From Trematomus loennbergii (Eukaryota; Chordata; Actinopteri; Perciformes; Nototheniidae), in assembly GCA_012861695.1 (NCBI GenBank), contig JAAOOA010000060.1:18903625-18967624 (forward strand): DNA of 64,000 nucleotides, read 5' to 3'. This document shows, one piece after another, positions 35,401-47,400 of the stretch. Within the stretch, counting starts at the first letter, position 1. Each line of letters starts with the position of its first letter. The notes below the pieces were generated by a model. That model made no database searches. It was not told the origin of the DNA and worked only from the letters and a program-made list of their open reading frames with translations. The translations under genes and the position numbers were made by a program.

Positions 35401-38400
35401 CATGACGAGAGTGGTTAACATAGAGCGAACACATTTAATGAACCCTGAAACCTCTTAAGGTCCATGAGGAACAATAAGCACCCTGTGGATATTTAAAGAA
35501 AGCTTCACTTTGGGGGGGACCAAATCTGCCCTAACCTCGTTTACTCAAAATTCATTATGTTCAAAATGGACTGTATTAGGATAAAAAAGAAAATAAATGT
35601 TTTTGCTAATTTGACCTACCAGCAGCTGCTATTGTCGGCCCCTTTTTGACTCCGAAAATATTTAGCTGTCCACTCCTCATTAATCACTCGGCACTCATTG
35701 TCGACTTTTCTTTTCTTTGGTCCACTCGATCATTGTTACAGATGCAGGTTCAAAGGTGAATTAGGTTCAAAGGTGAGTTATTGCGTCATGACGTAACCGT
35801 TTACGTGCCTTCTTATGACCCACACAGAGTTTTACGTCGCTGATTTTCTCCGCAACACCGCTCACAACTACATCAATAGAGGACTGCGTCGGGTCGTTTT
35901 TAATCATACGAAGCCAGATTAAATTAAAGAACTACTAATCCAACCTTACTTTCTCCAGAGTGCCGTGGTGCATTGTTTATTAATGTGGTTCAGCGGTATT
36001 ACCGCCCGCTGCAGTGCTGCTCGTGCACCAGAGTTTATTCTACTGTTAACTCACAGCAGCGGCCGCTGTAAAGTATTCACTGTCCGACTGTCACACAAGC
36101 AGCTGATAAATATCCCCCATCCCCATAAGTGAATGTGTTTCAGTCTGAATTGACGCTGTTTGGCATCACAACGCTGTTATGAAAGTTTCTCTGGCATTCT
36201 ACAGGTGATGTTAGCATAGCAACCAAAGCTAATCAGACTATCTCGACTACTTGTTGCTATCATATTGTGGCATAAGCCGTTTCCTACAAAAAATAAACAG
36301 AATCACACTAAGCTGGTTAGTGTTGCCTGACTTTATATAAGTGTTTTTTATAAGTGTGTGGTCGCGTTCTAGTCCCTTTTCTCAGCGCTACTGCTTGTTA
36401 CAATTTGTATTCGCTGTACTACTAACCGTGAACTGTTATTGCTCAGGTTAATCTTGACCCCCTCCAATGTAAGCGTGACGTATTTGGTGGGTTGCCGACT
36501 CCAGCAAAGGTAATTTGTGTCTAGAGTGCGCCATCTAGTGGGATCAACTGAAATGCCGGGTATTGCAGGCAAAAGGCTAAATGAATGCGGTCTTTACTAT
36601 AATTTGGACAATTTTGTACCAATATTCGGCGGGCCGGATTAAAAAGCCCAACGGGCCGTATATGGCCCGCAGGCCTTAGTTTGCCCATGCCTGCTCTAAA
36701 CCCTGTCTCACTGCACACTATTAAAACACAATGGGAGGGTGATTTACAATTTGAAATTGAAGAAGATGTTTGGAATGAGTGTCTGAGACGGGTTCACTCC
36801 TCCTCGATCTCTGCTAGGCATGGATTGCTTCAGTGTAAAGGCCCTGACACACCAGGCAGTCACCAGAGAACTCGCCGACACCGACATCGACTGTTGCATC
36901 GGCGAGTTCTCCTGCGTCTTGGCCATGTGTCACACTGGAACACACCACAAAGACTTCAGCCGAGCACGTACGAACTGCGCATATAACTCTCCTTACAAGC
37001 AGGTGGTGGTAGTGTGTATTCGTCATTCAAAATAGGCAACAACCGGAAGAAAGAGAAGAAGAACAGACTGATATAAACAAACAACAAATAGCGTGTGCGT
37101 TCCATTTTCACTCTCGTCCATCGAAAACATGTTTTAGAATATAAAAATACATGAATGGTGAAATGTATCCACGGCTCTCCGTTTTAAGTAAGTAGCTAAT
37201 TTATAGCCTTGGGTGTATTATATTATACTTAAACAGGTAGCTTAATAGCTAACATTAACGCTATCGACTGTGTGTTTTGATAGATAAACATTAGCAAATG
37301 TTAACATAGCAAACAGCAAACATAGCATAACATAGCAAACATGCAAACAGTTAGCTAGCTGCCTACAGCAGCTAGCTAACTGTTAGCCTACTGTTAACCT
37401 AGCTTAGTTGTGTAGTAATGTTTAAGTGTAACATGCATCATTAACATTATAAGATAACTTGATACTGCTCTCAAGTTAAATACATGATAAATTGAATCTT
37501 TGTCTTGTTAGACTTTCTTATTAGTTTGTGGCTAATACAAGTTGAATGTTAACTGCCTGTTACTATGGCTTTTTTTTGTAGCTTCACCTTCCCCGCTGCC
37601 CCGGCTTGTATACTGGCCATGCCTACTGTGTTCCTGACCCACTGTAAGTATGTTTTTTTTTTACTTATTCTTATCAGTGTGTTAATATTAGGACAAAACT
37701 AAACATGTGAAATCACGTTGGTAAGGGTGCTTTTGGTAACGTTACGGCCCCTACACACGGCGGCGTGCGTTGACGCTTCTGCCCATTCACTTTGAATGGG
37801 GTGACGTCACGATTCGCCGAACTGCATTGTGGGAGCAAAGCGTAGCTTTTCTCGCGGTGCTCGCTGCAAAAGTAGAGCAATGTTCTACTTTTGAAGCTGA
37901 GGCGGAGGCGTCAACCAATCAAATCCCGCGTATGCAAATCTGCCAGTACAAGCGCTAGCCAATCAAACAGCGTGTATGCTGGGAGAGCCAGACCGCAGTT
38001 CATTTCCTCATATGCCAAAAAATGGAGGAGAAAATAATCGTAGCGGTAGGGAATCACCCGGTGCTTTCAGTCCCTGTTCACCTACCGGGATACAAACCGG
38101 AGGAGCCAGGCATGGAGGGAGGTGGCAAGAACGGAGAAGAAGAACAGACTGTGATATAAACAAACAACAAATAGCGTGTGCGTTCCATTTTCAGTCTCGT
38201 CCATCGAAAACATGTTTTAGAATATAAAAATACATGAATGATGACATGAGCACATAAAGTGCAGACATACTATAAAATCACAGTTAATAGACCTGCATCT
38301 GATGATCGCAGTGTTCTGGCGGGTGTGTAGTTTATTGAGTCAGAAATGTATGTAATGTAATAATGGCCACATTTACATTTCCATGTGATGCTTTTATCCG

Positions 38401-41400
38401 AGGCGACTCACAATAGGTAAATGAACAGCAGTAGACAGTATCTCATTTACTTAGACACTGTACTTAAGGACAATGTTGAGGTACTTGAGACTAATCCTGC
38501 AACTTTATACTGACAAATAAACCGATGAGATGAAAAACCGGACTTGACCAAACAAATCACGGAGCTCTCAGCAGAGGACAGCCGGGGACGCTCCCGCCGA
38601 TATCAGAGATGTCCCTGCTATGTGTGGGAGGTAAGAGAGGACATTTAAGGGCTATGTTTGATGTCTTTAAGTATCACCTGCTGGGGTTTAGCTGCTGTCC
38701 TGTGCCTTCTTAAATCGTTTGTTTACGTCCCTCACTTCCGTTTCGCTTCTCATTTGCTAGCTGAACAGCTGATCAGAGTGGTTTCTTGGCCCAATAGCTT
38801 GTGTCCGACACACGGCCGATTCAACATGTTGAATCGGCCGTGTGTCGACCGTGAAAGGCTAAATAAGGCGTGTCACGGCCGAGGGTTCGGGACACACCAA
38901 ATTGACTTTTGGCGACAGGGCACGCTTTGTCGTCAGACAACCGAAGACGGCCGATTTCGGCCTGGTGTGTCTGGGCCTTAACGGCCCGTCCACACAGCAG
39001 AGTTAAAAAAATCTTCCAACGCTTCTGCCCACATTCACTTTGAATGGGGTGACGTCACTTTGCCTCACTTTTCACCGAACTGCATTGTGGGAAGCAGAGC
39101 GGAGATTTCCAGGCATCTCAGGATTCAAAAGTTGAGCAATGTTCAACTTTTGAAGCTGAGGTGGAAGCATCAGCCAATCAAATCCCGTTTATGCAAATCT
39201 GACAGTACAAGCGCTAGCCAATCAAACCGCGTGGATGCTGGGAGAGACATACCACAGGTCATTTCCTCATATTCCAAAAAATGGAGGAGAAATTAATTAT
39301 AGCGGTAGGGAATCACCCGGTGCTTTATGACCAGTCCCTATTTACCTACCGGGATACAAACCGGAGGAGCCAGGCATAGAGGGAGGTGGCAGAGACAGTG
39401 GTAGGTTTTCGCCTGTTTGGGGAGTTTATATCCAGTTTACTTCGGGCTTTTTTGCTTTGTATGTCGGGGGCGGGAGATTCATGTGATTGGTTGTTGGTCG
39501 CGTTGCTCGCAAAAAATCCCCAAGCTTCAGATACGCCCACCTCCAAGATTTTTTTAACGCTGCTGTGTGGACGCTCCGTAATCGCTCCTATCGCATCGCT
39601 CTAAACGCTCGAGTTTCACCGCGGCTGTCAGCTGGGTTTACTCTCATCATTCAAACAAGACTCGGTGGCTACAACTACAACAAAATGAACATATTTTACC
39701 GTGATTCAATTGTAATACACGTTTCTAAGTGATGCCGAAGTAACAACATACTGATACCGGTTAGTAAAAACCATGAATTAATGCTTTGACAAGTCTGCAG
39801 ACAGACGGCAGGCGAAAAATCTTTTAAAATGCTTGTTTTCTGAATGAAGATCGGATCGACCAGGCTAAGCTAACGTTGTATATGCTCCGTCCACACTCAT
39901 AACAACGACCTACAGACATAAATAAACCAGCGACTGTATTCGCCATGACACAGACAATCTGTGGTTTGTACTTGTTTAACTTTTGTCCAGTTTCTGAACA
40001 GATATGAGGAGCTGTGAGCTCTGAGTGCTAACAGCTAATGGCTGATGTTTTCTGGATGAACGTCAGTGACGGCAGGCTGAGATCCTCACCGCTGATTGGC
40101 TACCGCGAGATCGCATCACGCGAATATGACGCTCGAGTTGAAAAAATTGAACTTGAGCGTTTGTCACCCCCCCCTTCAATCGCCTCAATCGCGCTGCGGA
40201 ATTCGCGTCCACCGCTTCATGCTCGCCGTCGGAGCGAATTCGCGTCTGTCCGCGTCTCTGCATTGACTTTACATGTAATCACGCCGCCCCCAAACATCGC
40301 ATCGCGTCCGGTGTGAACGCAGCATTAGTGATACCGCGACGTTCACATCTTGGTTCTAATGTAAACAGAGCAGCAGCCCTGCTATTGAGGTAACGTTACA
40401 GCTAGGGATGGGTACCGAGCAGCGACGTGCAGTCAGGGGAGGCAGGGGAGGCAGAGCCTCACCTGTCATACTCCAATGTAACGGAAAACAACTAAAGAAA
40501 AACTAAATAGTAATAATAAAAATGTCTCCACTGATCTGTGTTATAAGTGTGATTTATGTATGATTCCAATCGCTTTTTATAGTCAAAATCAGCAAATTTG
40601 CCGAGCTCCGCTACGGGAGCGATGAGAAGTGAGGCAGGGACGTGCTCTGCCTCTCGTAAACCCACAGTAACTTGCTGGAGCACGAGCACTAATTTAGCGC
40701 GGGCACTTATATTGTGAGCGCGCTCAAGCCAGTTACTGTGGGGTAAGGTGAGGCACAGATGAGCTCTGCCTCACCTCAGAATGCGTCACCCCACAGAAAC
40801 AGGCTAGAAAGCGGGCCCTAAGCGCATGCCTGTTACCATCTCACTGTAGGCCACCAATGTAATGTTTGTAGATCCCTTTATTACATTTATCCTCGCCATC
40901 CATAGTCTCTAAATAACTTATTTCACGTATATATGATATTTAGGCTCGCTGGTCTCATCATACAACGGCAATGAAAAAAGCACCAGGGGAGGCAGCCATA
41001 ACCTCTGCCGCACTGAAGGGGGCGCACGTGAGCCCACAGGTTCTTGTTGCTACTGTAATTCTACGCAGAGACGGTAGACGCAAACAACAAACTAGACTTT
41101 TGAAACTACAGGAAGATAAGGAGGACTTTTACAAAAAAGTAATAGAGATTGTTGTCCAGATGGATAGCATGGACTTCATCTTCAAGTCAAGGTAAGACCA
41201 CATTTGTAATGAAAATGGGATCTTACTAAGAAAGAACAATCCAATATTTAGATTTTGGGTATCCTTTTGTTGAACGGTCTGTTTAAAATGAATCGAAGCA
41301 TCAGACTAAAAAAGCTTTTGAAAATAACCGAATATTTCGATTACGGTCAAAATATAATATTTCTAATCTGACTCAGTGAGTCAGTGCCTCACCAGCCATG

Positions 41401-44400
41401 AACCTCACCGCACGTCACTGGTACCGAGCCCCGGTATTAAGGCCCCAGCCACACGAGGACGATAACGCAAACGGACCGCAATCGTTATCAAAAAAGTATT
41501 CCGTCCACACGCAACAGGCACCAGAAACGTGTCCGTTCACACGAGACCGCTCGAAAGCGCTGGAGACGCTGTAGTACATATGCCAGGCCTGTAAGTGGCG
41601 CTGTAGTCCTGCCACAAAAGCAGCGAAGAAGACTTCCGCGCATGGTTGCCATGGTTGCCCTTCTGTTTATTCTCCGCTGTGGACGCTCTGGCTCTTTTTC
41701 TCCCTCCCCGAGGCAAGCGTTTGCTCCTGCTGCTGTAATTCTCTCCGGTTTGCCACCAGCAGATGAAAAACACCCACCTCTCCGCCTCTTCCAAGGGACG
41801 AGGGGACCTTGCGGCAGAGTTTCAGTTAGATTTTTTTCCCCCGGTCAACATGTCCGTTAAAGTTTAAATCTTCTGGACAAAATTTGAAAAGTGCCGGTCA
41901 AAGGTCTTCTTTGTTATTTATTGAGCTTTAAAACAAATGAATAACGACTCTATATAATAATATAAGAATACAAAAACGGAGCCTCTCTTTCCTCCCCCCT
42001 CTTCTGAGAGCCCAGCAGCTGATCTCTGAGTGGGAGAGGCGGGGCTATTGCTTCAACGTTATCAGGATCGTATAGGCGTAAACACGGAGCCGTTTGCCCC
42101 CACAGAGCGTTTCGTTTGCAGATCTACCCACCTTGGGACCCGTTATCGTTATCGTTTTCTGCGTTTCCATGTCGGCCTCGTGTGGCCGAACCATCTATCT
42201 GATAGTGAACTGTAGCAGATACGACCGTTATCGTCCTCGTGTGGCCGGGGCTTAAAGGGGCCCGGGGGCTGAATTATTAAAGACAGTGGTACCGTTAAGC
42301 TCCAACGTTATCGGTCTTTTTATCGGTACTGGAGACATTTAAAAAATACATGTCATATGTATTATTGCTACTTAAACATTATATTGCAGTCTTAGTTTCG
42401 CCAACACCGTTTCTAATATGCAATAAGACTAAATGCGTCTATGATGTATTTTCGATCTTTCCAATCCAGAAGAGAGATCTCTCTCCCTGTCTGTGAGCGA
42501 GGGGGCGGGGCAGTTTACACGCACACGCGGCTGCTACATGCATGCAACACACACACGGCGGGATGGCTAACTAAGCCCTCGATGTGGACAATGCTCGTTG
42601 CCAAAAGTGGAATAAGAGTTTAGCATTAAGGGCGGTAACACGAGCAATTTGTCTAAACATTTAGCAAAAGTGCACCACATCCAGACATCCAGTAATATTA
42701 AGGCTCTATTGAAAAAAAAACGTAACATTGTTTGTCACAAAGGAGTTTGTAGGGTTTTGAGTCATTGGCCTAACACAAGTTAGTAATCATTGGCAATCAA
42801 TTACCTTTTTTCGGTTATTATTATTTTTAATTTCTGCTCATCTTTATTTTTATTGCAGGTTTGCTATCTGATGTTGGTGTGATGTGGAACAGAACCTTAC
42901 TCTTTGGGGACCTCGTATTGTTTTGGTAAGTCCATTTAACAAACAAATTCCTTACTCCTCAACTTTTGAGCAAACTATTAGGATTTTCGTTTAGTTTACT
43001 CTGCTTAGAGATTCCCTGGCCCAATTATTTGTTAAATTAAACACAGTTACTTTACAGTGCATGGCTTTGTGTAATCAAAGCTGATGCAGATCACCATGAC
43101 CCAGAGGTGACTGTAAAACGCCATCACTAATGTTTTCTCTCTCTTTTGTAGGTTACATTCTCCTCAGCGCTCCACATATCTGATGTTTTCATTGACGACA
43201 TCTTTAGTGTCCTCAGAGGAGCGGAAGCTTCAGGAGCTGTTTGAGTCACATGCTTCATGTTATGTCGTGATTTATTCGCTAAGTCTGGCCGTTTCTCAAT
43301 TTCGAGTAAAGCTGCTCCAGAGCCACTATTTCAAGCATACTAAGTCATCGAAGGACTTTTTAAATGCCCAGCACACATGTGCTACCAAGCAAGTCTCCTC
43401 GACATTGAGAAACGGCCGCTGTTTCCATTGCACTTTGTTGCTGTAATGGCCTCCACCTCTGCCTAGTCTGTCTCTCCCCTCTCTGTGTGTGTGTCTAATC
43501 ACAGGAGTGGAGACAGGGGTGTGGGAGCCAGGCTGCCAGGTGTCCACAATCCAATCACCTCTGCTATAAAGGCCCCTACACACCAATCTGACACCAAAGA
43601 ACACGTCCCGACGGACCCGACTGTTGTGTCCGGCTTGGATTTTCGTCATTTTAGGGGCAAGGCCATTTGGCCTTTGGTGTCACACATTTTTTTTTTCAGG
43701 GCGGAAAGGCCATTGAGGGAAAAATTAGGATTTGGAGCTTAAATAAATAACTTGACTTTCTGATAAGAAAAACACATGACATCAAACAAATCACCTTTTT
43801 AATATCAATAATGTCAAACATATATCATCCTATAGGCAGGGGTGCACATAACTGGTACGCATGCACGGCAAAAATCTGAATTGCGTAACGTCACTTGTGT
43901 CACTACGCGCCTTTGCGTACCTCAAAACATCAAAACAAAACACATATTTCGTCTACACGTGTTTCTTGTCAACACTCAATGGAGTAAACTACGAGACATG
44001 TAAAAAAAAAACAAAGACATTAAGCAGCTACGTTGCGTTTCGCTCCCTGCAAAAAATCTTCGACTTTCTGTGACTGATTAACTGGGTGCTGGCCGAGCCG
44101 CGCAGGACATAACCGACGGACCTGTGAAGCTTTACAGGAGGCAGAGGCTAGATCACCGGACAACAGAGTTGGTCGCCGTGTGCACAGACAGGTATAACGT
44201 CGGTATGAACAACAGAATTGTGCCAAAACTCCGCCAACTGGCTGCAGTGGGAGACTCCCCTGTGCACATTCTGTGCACCGCGCACACACTGGAGAACTGC
44301 GCAAAATCAGCTGATCACAACGTTCACGCTCTGTGGTCAAGCTGCTGTAGTAACAAAGTGGAGTAAAACACACAGTTGCAAACTTACTCAGGGTTAATGG

Positions 44401-47400
44401 AAGAGTTTGAAATCAGACAGAGGTGGAAGAAGTACTCAGATATTGTACTTGAGTAAAAGTAGAAGAGTACCAGAGTGTTACTCTGTTACAATAAAAGTCC
44501 TGCATTCAAAATGTTACTCAAGTAAAATTAGAAAAGTATGATAAATAAGTAATGATTGATCATTAAAGTGTTATCAAAGCTGGTAAAGGTGCAGCTAGTT
44601 TTACAAATTAGATCAAGTCAAGTAAAGTACAAATATCTCAAGATTGTACTTAAGTACAGTACTTGAATAAGTGTACTTAGTAACTTCCCACATCTGAAAT
44701 CAGATATGACTTCAAGTCATGTGATAATTTCTTAGTATGTGATCCTTCAACTTGGCCTCAGGAAATGCAAGGACTTCACAGTTTTGGCAACAAGTTTTGG
44801 AGAAAGCAAATCGGAGGCTTAAAAAGAGACAGGGAGGTGCATCTTCATCATCTAGCATGCAAGAAGTGTAAATAGAGGACAGTGAAGGAGACACTGAGGA
44901 GGACCACGCTTCGTGTGGGGTGAGTACCAAACGCTGTCTCCTGGTACTCATCTGAGTAACTCACTCAAAAAGTTATGTGCACCCCTGCCTATAGGCCTAT
45001 GCCTCCTTAGTATTACCGTATATAAAATGAAATACTTTACATTGAATAATTAGTGTTTGGTATGTTTTCCATCTACTACTTCTCCCATTCACAAATCCGA
45101 AATCAAATCAAAAAATCAAAAATTCTATTAATATGTAACAAATATATTCCATTTCAGAGCAGAAAAAACAGCCTTCAAGGGTCAAACTCATCATTCAGCA
45201 GTGCACAGTGAAGCTCCAACATTCAACTGTATGAACAAGCAATACTTTGAAATGCAAAAGTGTGTGTGTGTACGAGAGTCTCTTTAATCAACTCCTCACA
45301 GCTCCTCATATCTGTTCAGACAAACATGTACAAACCACAGACTGTCTGTGTCATGGCGAATACAGTCGCTGCTTTAATTCTGTCTTTAGGACGTTGTTGT
45401 GAGTCCGGACGGAGCAGCTACAACGTTAGTTTAGCCTGATCGATCCGATCTCCATTCAGAAAACACGCATTTGAAAAGGTTTTTCGCCTGCCGTCTTGTC
45501 TGCACACTTGTCAAATTATTAACGCATGGTTTTACTAACCGTTATCAGTATTTAGTTACTTCAGCATCATTTTGAAACGTGTATTACAATTAAATCACGG
45601 TAAAATAGGTTCATTTTGTCGTAGTTGGTTTCCACCACAGTATTTACATGGATATAAGCCCGACAGGAGTAAACACAGCTGACAGCCGCCGTGAAAATCC
45701 CACCCTGTAGCAGAGGTGATTGGATTGTGGACACCTGGCAGCCTGGCTCCCACACCCCTGTCTCCACTCCTGTAATCACACTCTCACACTCTCACACGTA
45801 CACAGGAGGGGGAGAGACAGACTAGGTAGAGGTGGAGGCCATGTCAGTCAGTTGCATTTTGTTTTTATCGAATCAGAAGATGTTTAAGACTCATGCTTCA
45901 TGTTACGTCATTTTGTATACGATAATAAAGTAAGAGTTGTTTCAAAATATACATTTGTTTCGTGCAACCACTTACCTTAATATTTAAGGTAAGTAAATTC
46001 AACATAACAATTTGTTCAGTGTGTATTGCGCGCCCAATGCCAAATAATCATACATTAACCCACATTTCTTATAACCTTTATACCTCTTATCAATAAATTG
46101 TCAATTGCCATCAATTTCACAATAATATCTCCTTTGCTAAATCAGCAAGCCATGGCCGTCACAGGATAGTCATATAATTACAAAACATGTTTCTAGATAC
46201 ACATTTAAAAGAAAAGTGCAGTACAGTTGTAGGCTTTATAATAATAAATGCGTCACATGTCCAAAGTGCACCAATTTGGTTCACAGAAATAAAGTGTAAG
46301 CGTGCAAACTGTTCTGAGATTGTACATGTTATCTTGGGTAAGAAATCCAAAGTGTTGATGTGTTATATTTCTCTGTGTATTCAGAACATTTTAAAGACAT
46401 TGTACTTTGTCAGGATAAAATTGTCCATTTTACAATGGCATAAATGACGCCAACATGTGCTATTTATTTCTCCAGACAGATTTCTCTCTCCTTTTTATTT
46501 TCTCCCAAATCTGAATTTGGTCCATTTAGCCGTCAGAGAAATCCAGGTGGTCAACATTAATAAGTTATTATGATTTCACTCCATACATATATGTACATAA
46601 GACATTACATGAAGAAAGTCTTTCTGCAAGCATGCTACTTATCACATATTTTGTAGGTGTTTCACTTTGCTTAAACATGTTTGGGTGCCCTGACAGACTG
46701 AGTGTTACCACTTTACATAAAGAGAATGCATTACAGAGGTGTTAAAGGTTCACTCTGAATAGTTTTTGGCACAGATAAAGGAATGGTTTTTAGAGTTTGG
46801 AGTATCCTACACCTATCCAATTCCAGGTTTTGCCTTGAAACACCACGGTTAGGCCTTCTGTCACACAGCTGTATTTCCATTGAGGTTTTTTTGTTAATGC
46901 AAATAAGTGTGATATATATTATATATAGGTAGCCTGTGTAGACAGAACACTGCTTTAAAAGAACACTGGCACAGAATCACATTGGTTGACGTCATTCTAA
47001 TGTAGTTAATGGTTGACTTTGGTTGACCAAAGTTAAAATCAGGTCAGCCATTACCTCAGACCGTCTGTTTCACATCTTGTTATTCAACACATGCACATTT
47101 ATCCTTGAGCATTATGCTTTTACACTAATAGTGATGTTGGATTTAACTACATATCACTACAATAAGACACAGACAATCCAACATTAATGTCAACTTAAAT
47201 TCTTCCACTAGCTTGAATCTCCAATGAATGAGTTCATTTCTTGTTGCACTTGCATCATACCAGTCCCTCCTCACCTGTGGACTGGAGGCTAATTTGTGTG
47301 TCCCATGTGATGCCTCAGTTTAGTCTTGACAAGTTGGTGGCTTCCATCAGTTCTTCACCGCTATCACTTAACTAAGGTCAGGTTATCCAAAATATATGAC

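Larger units (their letters stand above)
36839..38978. mobile_element. TAA-flanked composite DNA element (PIF/Harbinger-like)
   Basis: Left end AGGCCCTGACACACCAGGC and right end GCCTGGTGTGTCTGGGCCT are inverted (one mismatch) and flanked by TAA (36836-36838 and 38979-38981). A 3-bp TAA duplication suits PIF/Harbinger. It contains a direct duplication (37046-37170 with 38128-38245), a partial Harbinger copy (37744-38127) and a perfect 42-bp palindrome (38806-38847). Confidence 0.7.

Noticed and set aside
40971..41195. 75-codon frame ending at a GTAAGA donor, considered as a host exon
   Set aside because: It lies wholly inside a hAT with intact target duplications, so at most it is a transposon remnant.
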